Positions 16,656 through 25,326 of a DNA stretch of 64,000 nucleotides are shown here, piece after piece. How positions within the stretch are numbered: position 1 is the stretch's first letter; each line of letters starts with the position of its first letter. The position numbers and the translations under genes were made by a program. The stretch spans positions 52,970 through 116,969 of the forward strand of contig NZ_CBFFRJ010000001.1 of NCBI RefSeq assembly GCF_965644225.1, given 5' to 3'. The notes beneath the pieces are model-generated. The model worked only from the letters and a program-made list of their open reading frames with translations. It was not told where the DNA came from and searched no databases. Source of the DNA: CBFFRJ01 sp965644225 (lineage in GTDB: Bacteria; Pseudomonadota; Gammaproteobacteria; Enterobacterales; Enterobacteriaceae).

Positions 16656-18066
16656 ATTTCTCCTGCTTCTGCAGACGCTTTTTGCCAACAACCATCCAGC
16701 CCAGACCCAGCACCACAAACCACAGCGGCGTGATAATCAGCGCTTCGCGGGTGTCCTGCTCGAGGGTCAGAAGTGCCAGCACAAAGACGAAGAACGCCAT
16801 GCACACCCAGCACATCACTTTACCCAGCGGCATTTTATAGATTGACGCTTCATGCAACTGAGGACGCTGCTTACGGTAGACGAGGTAAGAGCAAAGGATA
16901 ATGGTCCAGACAAACATAAACAGAATGGCCGAGACGGTGGTTATCATGGTGAACGCGGCAATCGCGCTGGGGTTCACATACAGCATCACCACGCCGCCCA
17001 GCAGGCAGATACAGGAGAAGGTCAGCCCTTTCGCCGGTACCGCACGCTTAGAGAGCTTACCGAAGGCTTTCGGCGCAACACCATCCTGCGCCAGCCCAAA
17101 CAGCATACGGCTGGTGGAGAAGACGCCGCTGTTAGCGGAAGACGCCGCCGAGGTCAGGACCACAAAGTTGATGATGCTGGCAGCGGCAGGCAGGCCCACC
17201 AGTACGAACAGCTCCACAAACGGGCTCTTATCCGGCACGACGGAGCTCCACGGCGTCACTGACATAATCACAATCAGTGCGAAGACGTAGAACATAATGA
17301 TTCGAATCGGAATAGAGTTAATGGCGCGCGGCAGCGATTTCTCCGGATCTTTGGTTTCCGCCGCCGTGGTGCCTACCAGCTCAATGCCCACAAAAGCGAA
17401 GACTGCAATCTGGAAACCGGCAAAGAAGCCGCTAATCCCTTTCGGGAACCAGCCGCCGTCATTCCACAGGTGCGCAACTGAGGCCTCTACCCCACTCGGC
17501 GAGGTGAAATGGGTCAGTACCATCACCAGCCCTACGACGATCAGCGCCACAATGGCCACAATTTTGATCATCGCGAACCAGAATTCCATCTCGCCAAACA
17601 TTTTCACCGTGGCGAGGTTCAGGCTGAGCAGGATGGCGACAATCGACAGCGCCACAATCCAGTCAGAAAGCCCTGGGAACCAGAACTGGGCATAAGCGGT
17701 GATCGCCACCACATCCGCCATCCCGGTTACCACCCAACAGAACCAGTAGGTCCAGCCGGTAAAGTACCCCGCCCACGGGCCAAGCAGGTCGGCGGCGAAG
17801 TCGCTAAAAGATTTGTACTCCAGATTCGACAGCAGCAATTCACCCATCGCACGCATGACGAAAAACAGTATAAAACCAATGATCATATAGACGAAAATGA
17901 TCGACGGGCCGGCGAGGCTGATAGTTTTACCCGATCCCATAAACAGCCCGGTGCCAATAGCACCACCAATAGCAATAAGCTGGATGTGTCGGTTTGTTAG
18001 ATTACGCCGGAGTGACTGTTCAGTCGAAGCCTCTTCATCGGCCGCGACTTTTACCTGATCTACCAT
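16654..18066 (-). CDS. cycA: D-serine/D-alanine/glycine:H+ symporter CycA
   Basis: This 470-aa amino acid permease of the APC superfamily has 12 predicted helices. The family signature near helix 1 (LIAIGGAIGTGLFMGSGKTI) and a charged N-terminal tail (VDQVKVAADEEASTEQSLRR) agree with E. coli CycA. It imports glycine, D-alanine, D-serine and D-cycloserine. The leader is C/A-rich across the ribosome binding site, as expected for repression by the sRNA GcvB. It converges on ytfE. Confidence 0.96.
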   Translation of the reverse strand: MVDQVKVAADEEASTEQSLRRNLTNRHIQLIAIGGAIGTGLFMGSGKTISLAGPSIIFVYMIIGFILFFVMRAMGELLLSNLEYKSFSDFAADLLGPWAGYFTGWTYWFCWVVTGMADVVAITAYAQFWFPGLSDWIVALSIVAILLSLNLATVKMFGEMEFWFAMIKIVAIVALIVVGLVMVLTHFTSPSGVEASVAHLWNDGGWFPKGISGFFAGFQIAVFAFVGIELVGTTAAETKDPEKSLPRAINSIPIRIIMFYVFALIVIMSVTPWSSVVPDKSPFVELFVLVGLPAAASIINFVVLTSAASSANSGVFSTSRMLFGLAQDGVAPKAFGKLSKRAVPAKGLTFSCICLLGGVVMLYVNPSAIAAFTMITTVSAILFMFVWTIILCSYLVYRKQRPQLHEASIYKMPLGKVMCWVCMAFFVFVLALLTLEQDTREALIITPLWFVVLGLGWMVVGKKRLQKQEK

Positions 18067-18070
18067 GTTT

Positions 18071-18090
18071 ATTTCCTGTCTGTGTTGTTG
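18071..18090 (-). promoter_or_regulatory. C/A-rich cycA leader, probable GcvB target
   Basis: On the minus strand this stretch reads as a CAACAACACAGACAGGA-type sequence covering the Shine-Dalgarno of cycA. GcvB represses cycA in enterobacteria through its G/U-rich R1 region. GcvB itself is not in the window, so the pairing is inferred. Confidence 0.5.
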
Positions 18091-18324
18091 AGGCTCTTCT
18101 GGCCTTTAATGACGTCATTCGCCCTTTCTCGGACGCAACGATATTAGGTAAGAATTAGCGGGATGAATACTCTGAATTCAGGATGATGTTAAAAATTTGT
18201 TTAAAGTGAGCAGCATATCACTCGAAAGAAGGAATTGAGTTCACAAAAATACACCACATTCTGCGCATGGCAACATTAAATATTGAAATTAGTTCGATAA
18301 GCCAATGATTAGCGCAGTATTGTC

Positions 18325-18350
18325 TTCCTCTCCCCCGCAAGGGAGAGGAA
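18325..18350. repeat. Short palindrome downstream of fklB
   Basis: TTCCTCTCCC (18325-18334) and GGGAGAGGAA (18341-18350) form a 10-bp stem with a 6-base loop. It belongs to the C/T-rich palindrome type seen also at 9411 and 35337. The rest of the 297-base cycA-fklB gap shows no gene. Confidence 0.65.
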
Positions 18351-18363
18351 AGCGTCGGGAAGA

Positions 18364-18984
18364 TTACAGGATTTCCAGTAATTCCACTTCAAACACCAAG
18401 GTGCTGAATGGCGGGATAGACGCGCCAGCGCCACGCTCGCCATAGGCCAGGCTGTGCGGAATGGTCAGTTCCCATTTAGAACCAACCGGCATCAGGGTCA
18501 GCGCCTCGATCCAGCCGCCGATCACGCCATTTACCGGGAACTCTGCCGGTTCGCCACGGGCAACGGAGCTGTCAAACACGGTACCGTCGATAAGCTTGCC
18601 GGTGTAGTGTACGCGCACACGGTCAGTCCGTGCCGGAATGCTGCCTTCACCCTGAGTAATGACGCGGAATTGCAGGCCGGATTCGGTGCTGTTCACGCCT
18701 TCACGCTCACGGTTTTCTTCCAGATATTTGACGCCTTCTGCCGCCATCTCTTCAAAACGCTCGCGACGCACCGCATCTGCACGTTCGTGAATTTCGCGCA
18801 GCGCACGATGAACCACGTCCACCGGTACCGCCGGTTGTTTGCCTGCCAGAGCATCAGCAAGGCCAGCGACCAGAGCTTCCGGTAACAGCCCCTGTAAGCC
18901 GGATTCACTAAGCTGCTGTCCTACCTGCAAACCAATGCCATAGCTGGCCTGCGCTTCGATCGTGTCAAACGTTGGGGTTGTCAT
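18364..18984 (-). CDS. fklB: FKBP-type peptidyl-prolyl isomerase FklB (FKBP22)
   Basis: This 206-aa protein has an N-terminal dimerisation domain of helices (about 1-95) and a C-terminal FKBP domain (about 100-206). The active-site stretches are VRVHYTGKLIDGTVFDSS, GVIGGWIEAL and IPHSLAYGERGAGASIPPFSTLVFEVELL. It catalyses proline cis-trans isomerisation during folding. I use the ATG at 18984 (MTTPTFDT), which has AGGAAT upstream and matches E. coli; six more in-frame codons upstream are not needed. Confidence 0.95.
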   Translation of the reverse strand: MTTPTFDTIEAQASYGIGLQVGQQLSESGLQGLLPEALVAGLADALAGKQPAVPVDVVHRALREIHERADAVRRERFEEMAAEGVKYLEENREREGVNSTESGLQFRVITQGEGSIPARTDRVRVHYTGKLIDGTVFDSSVARGEPAEFPVNGVIGGWIEALTLMPVGSKWELTIPHSLAYGERGAGASIPPFSTLVFEVELLEIL

Positions 18985-19216
18985 GGGTATTCCTTTCATC
19001 ACTTTTTAAGGTAGCGCGCAGCATAGCAGCCACGCCGCAACGGGTAAACTTTGTCGCAGTAAAGATGACAAATCGCAGAGAAACAGAAAGAATACTCCCG
19101 GTAAGATTACTCCTGGTTTCATAGCAGGAGAGATCACATTACGCAGTCGATCAGCGAGTTAGCCAGCTATACTCAATATCACAGGATAAATAATGACGCG
19201 GAGCAGGAGGAAAGCC

Positions 19217-19873
19217 ATGCCCGGGCGATTTGAACTGAAACCTACCCTGGCGAAAATCTGGCATGCCCCGGACCACTTTCGCATTCTCGATCCGCTTCCG
19301 TCGTTGCACCGTAAGGGGCTTATTCTGGCCTTTGTGCTGGTGGTGGCAGGTATCCTGCTGCCCTCCGGCGATAACACGCCACCGTCGTCCACCGCCGTCG
19401 GGCGAGAAGCCCAGTTAGATATCCAGTCGCAGTCGCAACCGACCACACCGGTGTTAACCGCTCCATCGGGGCAAAGCCAACCCTCCGCACCACTGGTCAA
19501 TGAGCCGCAACAGAATGTGCCTCTTGAGCCTGAGCCGGTACAGGAACAACCTCAGGAAGAGGTATCAGCGCCGCAGCGTACCGCCACCTCTTCTGCTGGC
19601 GGGATTGAACAGCAGTGGCGCAGCTATCGCGTAGGACAAGGAAAGACGCTGGCACAGGTTTTCCGCGATCACAATCTGCCGCCAACTGACGTTTACGCCA
19701 TGGCCAAAGTGGAAGGTGACGGAAAGCCGTTGAGCACCTTGCAGAGCGGCCAGATGGTCAAAATTCGCCAGAACGCCAATGGCGTGGTGACCGGGCTGAC
19801 CATCGAAGGAAGTAACGGCCAGTCCGCTCTGTTTACTCGCCAGCAGGATGGTAGCTTTATTCGCGCCCGATAA
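19217..19873 (+). CDS. ytfB: YtfB, OapA-family cell-envelope protein
   Basis: This 218-aa single-pass inner-membrane protein has a cytoplasmic N-terminus (MPGRFELKPTLAKIWHAP), one helix at about 37-53 and a Pro/Gln/Glu-rich periplasmic linker (about 60-135). A C-terminal OapA/LysM-like domain follows (WRSYRVGQGKTLAQVFRDHNL). E. coli YtfB binds glycans and its overproduction disturbs cell division. GGAGG lies 6 bases before the ATG at 19217, so I reject the upstream ATG at 19193. It is transcribed away from fklB. Confidence 0.93.
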   Translation: MPGRFELKPTLAKIWHAPDHFRILDPLPSLHRKGLILAFVLVVAGILLPSGDNTPPSSTAVGREAQLDIQSQSQPTTPVLTAPSGQSQPSAPLVNEPQQNVPLEPEPVQEQPQEEVSAPQRTATSSAGGIEQQWRSYRVGQGKTLAQVFRDHNLPPTDVYAMAKVEGDGKPLSTLQSGQMVKIRQNANGVVTGLTIEGSNGQSALFTRQQDGSFIRAR

Positions 19874-19889
19874 AAGCGGGTTGTGGCAT

Positions 19890-19916
19890 TCCCGGCAGCA
19901 ACCTTGCCTGCCGGGA
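19890..19916. repeat. Inverted repeat between convergent genes
   Basis: TCCCGGCAG (19890-19898) and CTGCCGGGA (19908-19916) form a 9-bp stem between ytfB and the convergent EamA gene. It may be a bidirectional terminator or a REP-like element; no T run is present. Confidence 0.6.
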
Positions 19917-19929
19917 TAACTCATACCGA

Positions 19930-20859
19930 TCAGCGTCTGGCGACTTTATTCACCCACCAGATCCCCGAGCAGACCAGCACCAGCGCAATCACATATTTCC
20001 ACTCGAAAATATTCTCACCGAGGAAAATCGCCGACAACAGCGCCCCGGAGACCGGGATCAAAAAGTTAAACGGCGCAATCATGCCCACGCGGTTGTACTT
20101 GAGCAAAACGCTCCACAACGCAAAGGCGACGGAGGAGAGCAACGTCAGATAGCCGAGGATCAGCACCGAAGATAAGCCATGCACGGTAAGCGTCCCACCG
20201 CTAACATAACCGCCGAGCGTCAGCATCAGTCCGCCAAAGGCCAGCTGGTAGCCGGTCATCACCATCGGATCGAGGGTTTGTGAGATCCGTTTACCGTACA
20301 GCGTAGCGGCAGAAAGAATAAACGCCGCCATCACCACCGAACCATCCCCCATCAGGCTGAAGCTGAAATCCAGCGAGCCGCTGCTAAGGTTAACGACCAT
20401 CACGCCGGCAAAACCCAGCGCACAACCCAGCGCTTTGTTATGGCTGAGCCTGTCGTTCTGATAGATAAAGTGCGCCAGCAGCACGCTGAAGAAAGTGCCG
20501 GTCGCATTCATGATTGATCCTTTCACCCCGGTGGTGAAAGCCAGACCCACATAGAAAAAGACGTACTGCAGAGAAGTTTGCGTCACCCCGAGGAGTGCAA
20601 CCTGACCACACTGACGTGGAGAAAGGCGCCCAATGGGTCTGCGTTGCATCAGCATAAACAGCAGCAGTAATCCTGCAAAGAGGAAGCGGTAGCCCGCAAA
20701 GACAACTTTAGACGCAATGTCGTCCGTCGCAATCTGGAAAATTTCATACCCGCTTTTTATTGCCGGGTAGGCGCTGCCCCAGAGTAGACAGCAGAAGGCG
20801 GCGCCAGCAAAGGCCGCATTTTTTCGCGCAAACAGCGGTGCAGGGAGTACCGTTTCCAT
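19930..20859 (-). CDS. EamA/DMT-family permease
   Basis: This 309-aa protein has ten predicted helices in two EamA repeats (about 15-145 and 165-305). Characteristic segments are CCLLWGSAYPAIKSGYE at the first helix and FNFLIPVSGALLSAIFLGE near the end. The substrate cannot be told from the sequence; relatives export amino acids or drugs. It lies downstream of the rplI terminator on the same strand and has its own upstream region (20860-20970). I do not recognise an E. coli K-12 orthologue at this position. Confidence 0.82.
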   Translation of the reverse strand: METVLPAPLFARKNAAFAGAAFCCLLWGSAYPAIKSGYEIFQIATDDIASKVVFAGYRFLFAGLLLLFMLMQRRPIGRLSPRQCGQVALLGVTQTSLQYVFFYVGLAFTTGVKGSIMNATGTFFSVLLAHFIYQNDRLSHNKALGCALGFAGVMVVNLSSGSLDFSFSLMGDGSVVMAAFILSAATLYGKRISQTLDPMVMTGYQLAFGGLMLTLGGYVSGGTLTVHGLSSVLILGYLTLLSSVAFALWSVLLKYNRVGMIAPFNFLIPVSGALLSAIFLGENIFEWKYVIALVLVCSGIWWVNKVARR

Positions 20860-20974
20860 CTCGACCCCAGTTTTAAAATCATGTTTTAAATTTCATTATC
20901 GCGGAACAGCAAAAGAATAGAAATAGATATGCGAAATATAGATATAGAAGTGAGAGGAGGAGAGGCAGAAAAGC

Positions 20975-21002
20975 AAAACGCCGGCACAGGGCCGGCGTTT
21001 TT
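20975..21002 (-). terminator. Terminator of the rpsF-rplI operon
   Basis: AAAACGCCGGC (20975-20985) and GCCGGCGTTTT (20991-21001) form a long stem. Read on the minus strand, it ends in T-rich sequence (TTTTGCTTTT). The same hairpin would also work on the plus strand. Confidence 0.85.
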
Positions 21003-21022
21003 ACGCAACGTGTGTGACTGAA

Positions 21023-21472
21023 TTACTCAGCAACAACGTTCACGATCAGTTTAGCAAACACTTCGCTGTGAACCTGGAAGTCCACTTCGTGCTCACCAGT
21101 GGTACGCAGAACGCCGTTCGGTAAACGAACTTCGCTCTTAGCAACAGCAACGCCAGCTGCGCTTACAGCGTCAGCGATGTCGCGAGTACCGATGGAACCG
21201 AACAGTTTACCTTCGTCGCCGGATTTAGACGCGATGGTAACGGTGCCAAGTGCATTGATCGCTTCAGCACGTGCGTTAGCAGCGGCCAGAACGTCAGCCA
21301 GTTTGGCTTCCAGTTCAGCACGACGTGCTTCGAAAAACTCAACGTTTTTCTTGGTAGCAGGAACAGCTTTACCCTGTGGTACCAGGAAGTTACGAGCATA
21401 GCCCGCTTTAACGTTAACCTGATCACCCAGGCTACCCAGGTTTGCTACTTTATCAAGCAGAATAACTTGCAT
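21023..21472 (-). CDS. rplI: 50S ribosomal protein L9
   Basis: This 149-aa protein has the usual length. The N-terminal rRNA-binding domain starts MQVILLDKVANLGSLGDQV and contains YARNFLVPQGKAVPAT. A long connecting helix (about 41-75) rich in Ala/Glu joins the C-terminal domain. L9 binds 23S rRNA near the L1 stalk and helps maintain the reading frame. It is the last gene of the rpsF-priB-rpsR-rplI operon, 39 bases after rpsR. Confidence 0.98.
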   Translation of the reverse strand: MQVILLDKVANLGSLGDQVNVKAGYARNFLVPQGKAVPATKKNVEFFEARRAELEAKLADVLAAANARAEAINALGTVTIASKSGDEGKLFGSIGTRDIADAVSAAGVAVAKSEVRLPNGVLRTTGEHEVDFQVHSEVFAKLIVNVVAE

Positions 21473-21511
21473 TACCTTATCCTCTTAAAGTCGTTAATAG
21501 ACGGCGGCCGA

Positions 21512-21739
21512 TTACTGATGACGATCGGTATACGGCAGCAGGGACAGGTAGCGAGCGCGCTTAATGCAGCGAGCCAGCTGGCGCTGGTATTTTGCACGAG
21601 TACCGGTGATACGGCTCGGGACAATTTTACCGCTTTCGGTAATGTAGTTTTTTAACGTTGCGATATCTTTGTAATCAATCTCAACAACGCCTTCCGCTGT
21701 GAAACGGCAGAACTTGCGACGACGGAAATAACGTGCCAT
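21512..21739 (-). CDS. rpsR: 30S ribosomal protein S18
   Basis: This 75-aa basic protein ([21 protein letters not shown], with [27 protein letters not shown]) is essentially identical to E. coli S18. It pairs with S6 on the 16S platform, and the S6:S18 complex also binds the operon leader. The gap from priB is 4 bases. Confidence 0.98.
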
Positions 21740-21743
21740 ATGG

Positions 21744-22058
21744 CTAGTCTCCAGAATCTATCAATTCAATCTGCTCGGCATGCAGAACCATTTTACTCAG
21801 GCCGTTCTTTGCCTTGTGGCAAGAAATGAACCCCTGAACAGTGACTGCGCTACCGACCGTTATACTGTGAGTAATGGCCTGGTTTTCGTGTCCGCTAATA
21901 ATAACGGGCATTTGGCACCACGCCTGCCGGTGAAAACCGGCTTCCTCCTGCACAGAACGATGCTCAAGCACGAACTGGCAATGGGGAATTCCTGATGGGC
22001 TGACCTTGCGAAGGGGCATCCTGCACACGGTGCCGGACAACACCAGACGATTGGTCAT
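21744..22058 (-). CDS. priB: Primosomal replication protein N (PriB)
   Basis: This 104-aa single OB-fold, ssDNA-binding protein starts [23 protein letters not shown], as in E. coli. PriB stabilises PriA on stalled forks and hands over to DnaT during replisome reloading. It lies within the ribosomal protein operon between rpsF (6-base gap) and rpsR (4-base gap), which couples replication restart to ribosomal protein expression. Confidence 0.97.
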
Positions 22059-22064
22059 CAGAAA

Positions 22065-22460
22065 TTACTCTTCAGAATCCCCAGCATCTGCATCATCTGC
22101 GGCTTCGTTTGCGAAATCATCGCGACGCTCACGGCGCTCGTCTTTCGCTTTAACCATCGGAGATGCTTCGGTAACAGCGTGTTTAGTACGCATTACCATG
22201 CTACGGATAACGGCATCGTTGAAGCGGAAGTTTGTTTCCAGCTCATCGATAACTTCCTGCGGAGCTTCAACGTTCAGCAGAACGTAGTGAGCTTTGTGCA
22301 GTTTGTTGATCGGGTAAGCCAGCTGACGGCGGCCCCAGTCTTCCAGACGGTGGATCGTACCCGCTGCTGCAGTGATTGCACCAGTGTAACGTTCGATCAT
22401 ACCCGGAACCTGTTCGCTCTGGTCAGGATGGACCATAAAAACGATTTCGTAATGACGCAT
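22065..22460 (-). CDS. rpsF: 30S ribosomal protein S6
   Basis: This 131-aa protein starts MRHYEIVFMVHPDQSEQVPGM and ends in an acidic tail (NEAADDADAGDSEE). In E. coli this tail receives extra glutamates from RimK. It is the first gene of the operon, with AAGGAG 7 bases before the ATG. Its leader carries the S6:S18 autoregulatory RNA motif. Confidence 0.98.
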   Translation of the reverse strand: MRHYEIVFMVHPDQSEQVPGMIERYTGAITAAAGTIHRLEDWGRRQLAYPINKLHKAHYVLLNVEAPQEVIDELETNFRFNDAVIRSMVMRTKHAVTEASPMVKAKDERRERRDDFANEAADDADAGDSEE

Positions 22461-22483
22461 CGAATTGCTCCTTACGGATTATT

Positions 22484-22544
22484 CAGCCTCCTGTCTGGGT
22501 CAGCCGAAGCCCATGGAGGCAAGGAACGTGTTAAAGGTCGGCTG
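22484..22544 (-). ncRNA. S6:S18 autoregulatory leader of the rpsF operon
   Basis: Two complementary pairs interleave in the leader: 22538-22544 with 22501-22507 (CAGCCGA/TCGGCTG) and 22515-22520 with 22486-22491 (GCCTCC/GGAGGC). The transcript order is A-B-A'-B', so they form a pseudoknot or exclude each other. Enterobacterial rpsF leaders are known to bind the S6:S18 complex. The helix assignment is my own reading. Confidence 0.75.
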
Positions 22545-22802
22545 AAAAATGACGCGCCATAATACTTACCTCCCCAGGCAAACTCAAGCACATTGCGCAA
22601 ATAATTCGCACTAACCGTAAAACCCGTTCCCATTACGCCATTAAACTTAAGACAAACCCATTACGGCAATTTTTTGAACGACTGCATCAGAAATGGTCGC
22701 GATACGTTTTAGCCGGGAAGCGTAAACTTTACCCATACCCCAGAACAAGGACGAACGCATTACCTGACGGTGACAAAGTCAGTTATTGTGGAGCGTAACA
22801 CC

Positions 22803-23075
22803 ATGAAAAAAATCACTATCTTATTGGCGATGCTGTTGCTGAGCACCAGCGCAACGGCCGCCATCAAAATCAACGACCAGCTGGCGCGCAATATGGATGA
22901 CGTGCAAAGCCTGGGCGTGGTTTACATCAACCATAATGCCGCGCATGCAAATGAAGCGGAAAAAGCGTTGAATAACGATGCGGATGCCCGTAGCGCACAC
23001 TATTTCCATGCATCCATGCTGCATGAGTCTGGCCGCAATAATCGTCAGCTTGCCAGCGCAGAAATTTATCGTTAG
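22803..23075 (+). CDS. yjfY: YjfY, DUF1471 (YhcN-family) periplasmic protein
   Basis: This 90-aa protein has a signal peptide of about 20 residues (MKKITILLAMLLLSTSATAA) and a mature DUF1471 domain (SLGVVYINHNAAHANEAEKAL, ending SAEIYR). GGAG lies upstream of the ATG. DUF1471 proteins are small periplasmic stress or biofilm factors without an assigned biochemical activity. It is divergent from rpsF and convergent with ulaF. Confidence 0.88.
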   Translation: MKKITILLAMLLLSTSATAAIKINDQLARNMDDVQSLGVVYINHNAAHANEAEKALNNDADARSAHYFHASMLHESGRNNRQLASAEIYR

Positions 23076-23084
23076 ATAGCGAAC

Positions 23085-23108
23085 CTGGCCCCAGGAAATC
23101 GGGGCCAG
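23085..23108. terminator. Hairpin between yjfY and ulaF
   Basis: CTGGCCCC (23085-23092) pairs with GGGGCCAG (23101-23108) between the convergent stops. There is no T run; it may serve both directions. Confidence 0.55.
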
Positions 23109-23109
23109 C

Positions 23110-23796
23110 TTACTTCTGCCCGTAATAGGCATTGGGGCCATGCTTACGCATAAAATGCTTATTCATCAGAAAATCATCAATCGGTTTTAGCCCTGGATTA
23201 ATGCCCCGGGCAATCCAGGCCATACGCGCCACTTCTTCCATCACCACCGCATTGTGTACCGCGTCAGCCGCATCTTTGCCCCAGGCGAAAGGACCGTGCT
23301 GATAGACCACCACGCCCGGCGTATGCAACGGATTACGCTCACCCAGGGTTTCGACAATCACCTTCCCCGTGTTTAACTCGTACTCGCCCTCCACTTCATT
23401 TTTGGTTAATCCCCGCGTACAGGGAATGTCGCCAAAGAAATAGTCAGCATGAGTGGTGCCCATCGCCGGGATGGCAAGCCCTGCCTGCGCCCAGGCGGTC
23501 GCATGGGTGGAGTGGGTATGAACGATCCCGCCCAGCCCTGGATAACAGCGGTACAGCGCCAGATGGGTTGCCGTATCCGAAGAGGGACGATACTGCCCCG
23601 CCACCACATTGCCCTGTAAATCGACAACCACCATGTCATCGACGGTCATCGCCTCATAAGCCACACCGCTCGGCTTGATCACAATGACCCCGCGCTCCCG
23701 GTCTATTGCGCTGACGTTGCCCCAGGTAAAGGTCACCAGCCCATAGCGCGGCAAATCCATGTTCGCCTCGAACACTCGTTGTTTAAGCTTTTGCAT
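23110..23796 (-). CDS. ulaF: L-ribulose-5-phosphate 4-epimerase UlaF
   Basis: This 228-aa class II aldolase-fold enzyme converts L-ribulose-5-phosphate to D-xylulose-5-phosphate, the last step of L-ascorbate use. Zn ligands appear in VHTHSTHATAWAQ and downstream in the YQHGPFAWG region. The ATG shares its A with the TGA stop of ulaE, so the two are translationally coupled. The hairpin beyond its stop probably ends the operon. Confidence 0.97.
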   Translation of the reverse strand: MQKLKQRVFEANMDLPRYGLVTFTWGNVSAIDRERGVIVIKPSGVAYEAMTVDDMVVVDLQGNVVAGQYRPSSDTATHLALYRCYPGLGGIVHTHSTHATAWAQAGLAIPAMGTTHADYFFGDIPCTRGLTKNEVEGEYELNTGKVIVETLGERNPLHTPGVVVYQHGPFAWGKDAADAVHNAVVMEEVARMAWIARGINPGLKPIDDFLMNKHFMRKHGPNAYYGQK

Positions 23797-24650
23797 CAGG
23801 CGGCCTCCACAATGCCAGCCCTGGCCATCCGGGCTTTTACCCAGTCCCGCGCCTTCGCCACTTCCGCAGCCGGATCTTCCGCCGTTTCACTCCACATCTC
23901 AATCAGGTACGGGCCGCAGTAGCCGCTCTCCCTGAGGGTCTGAAAGCAGCGTTCAAAATCCACCACGCCGGTCCCAAAGGGCACATTTTTGAAAACACCC
24001 GGACGGGTATCCTTTATATGTACCGCAACAATGTGGCCAACCCCTGCCAGCAGCTCCATCTGCACGTCATTGTCCCAGGCGGAGAGATTGCCAATATCCG
24101 GATAAAGCTGGAACCAGGGGTTATTCAGATAGTGTGCGTAACCGAGCGCCTTACTGATGGAGTTCATCAGCGGGTAGTCCATGATTTCCATCGCCAGCGT
24201 CACCTGCGCGCGGCTGGCCATTTCGACGCTCGCTTTTAACCCATCGCGAAAGCGCCGACGGGTTTCGTCGTTGGCCTGCTGATAGTAAACGTCGTATCCG
24301 GCAAGCTGGATAACGCGGATCCCGGTATCCTGGGCAAACTGGATGGCTTTGCGCATCACTGCCAGCCCCTGATTACGGACGGCATCATCTTCGCAGCCCA
24401 ATGGGAAACGGCGATGAGCGCTAAGGCACATCGACGGCACGCGGACACCCGTTTCCGCTATGGCATGAACAAGCGCCAGCCGTTGCTCCGCACTCCAGTC
24501 CAGCCGCGCCAGCCGCGCATCGGTCTCATCCACCGACATTTCGACAAAATCGAAGCCCAGCGTTTTCGCCAGCTGCAATCTTTCCCGCCAGCACTCCCCG
24601 GCGGGGAGTGCTTTTTCGTAGATGCCGAGCGGGTTTTGTTTTGCCAACAT
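23796..24650 (-). CDS. ulaE: L-xylulose-5-phosphate 3-epimerase UlaE
   Basis: This 284-aa TIM-barrel epimerase (MLAKQNPLGIYEKALPAGECW) converts L-xylulose-5-phosphate to L-ribulose-5-phosphate. Metal-site segments are LAMEIMDYPLMNSI, YPDIGNLSAW, AVHIKDTRPG and IEMWSETAEDPAAE. The ATG at 24650 has AGGAG five bases upstream and matches E. coli; the two extra upstream codons are rejected. It is separated from ulaD by 9 bases. Confidence 0.96.
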   Translation of the reverse strand: MLAKQNPLGIYEKALPAGECWRERLQLAKTLGFDFVEMSVDETDARLARLDWSAEQRLALVHAIAETGVRVPSMCLSAHRRFPLGCEDDAVRNQGLAVMRKAIQFAQDTGIRVIQLAGYDVYYQQANDETRRRFRDGLKASVEMASRAQVTLAMEIMDYPLMNSISKALGYAHYLNNPWFQLYPDIGNLSAWDNDVQMELLAGVGHIVAVHIKDTRPGVFKNVPFGTGVVDFERCFQTLRESGYCGPYLIEMWSETAEDPAAEVAKARDWVKARMARAGIVEAA

Positions 24651-24659
24651 TCCCACTCC

Positions 24660-25313
24660 TTAGCCCCACAACTGAGCGATTGAGCGTTTGAACTGGCGAG
24701 CGGCCTCAACAGGGTCAGCGGCATCGCGAATGCTGCGCCCGGCAATAAACACATGAATCGGGATCCCTTTGAACAGCGGTAAATCCTCCAGCGCCAGCCC
24801 ACCGGTGACCGTCACCTTAAAGCCCATTTCCGCCAGCCGCGTCACCGCGCTGATATCCGCCTCGCCCCAGGCGACACCGGCAGCCTGCGCATCACGACTG
24901 CGGTGATAGACCACCTGCTGAATGCCTGCATCGCGCCACTCCTGGGCCTGCTGCCAGGTCCAGTATCCCGTCAGCTCAATCTGCACGTCGCCGTTAAACT
25001 CTTTTGCCACCTCCAGCGCACCTTTGGTGGTATTGATATCCGCGCAGCAGATAACCGTCACCCAGTCGGCACTGGCTTCAAAACACATCCTTGAGAGGAT
25101 TTTCCCGGCATCGGCAATTTTGGCATCCGCCAGCACAATTTTATGTGGGTAGAGCGCCTTAAGATCGCGTACCGCACGTACGCCTTCGCCCACGCATAAA
25201 ATGGTGCCAACTTCGATAATGTCCACCTCTTCGGCGATCAAACGGGTGGTTTCATAGGCATGGGACAGGGTCTGGTTATCCAGAGCCACCTGTAACATCG
25301 GTAAATCAGACAT
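24660..25313 (-). CDS. ulaD: 3-keto-L-gulonate-6-phosphate decarboxylase UlaD
   Basis: This 217-aa member of the OMP-decarboxylase suprafamily decarboxylates 3-keto-L-gulonate-6-P to L-xylulose-5-P. The signature IVLADAKIADAGKI contains the catalytic Lys and Asp of the D-x-K-x-x-D motif, and VTGGLALEDLPLFKGI binds phosphate. I take the ATG at 25313 (MSDLPMLQVAL) with AAGGAG upstream. The much longer open frame upstream runs through ulaC and is not coding. Confidence 0.96.
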   Translation of the reverse strand: MSDLPMLQVALDNQTLSHAYETTRLIAEEVDIIEVGTILCVGEGVRAVRDLKALYPHKIVLADAKIADAGKILSRMCFEASADWVTVICCADINTTKGALEVAKEFNGDVQIELTGYWTWQQAQEWRDAGIQQVVYHRSRDAQAAGVAWGEADISAVTRLAEMGFKVTVTGGLALEDLPLFKGIPIHVFIAGRSIRDAADPVEAARQFKRSIAQLWG

Positions 25314-25326
25314 GGTTACTACTCCT

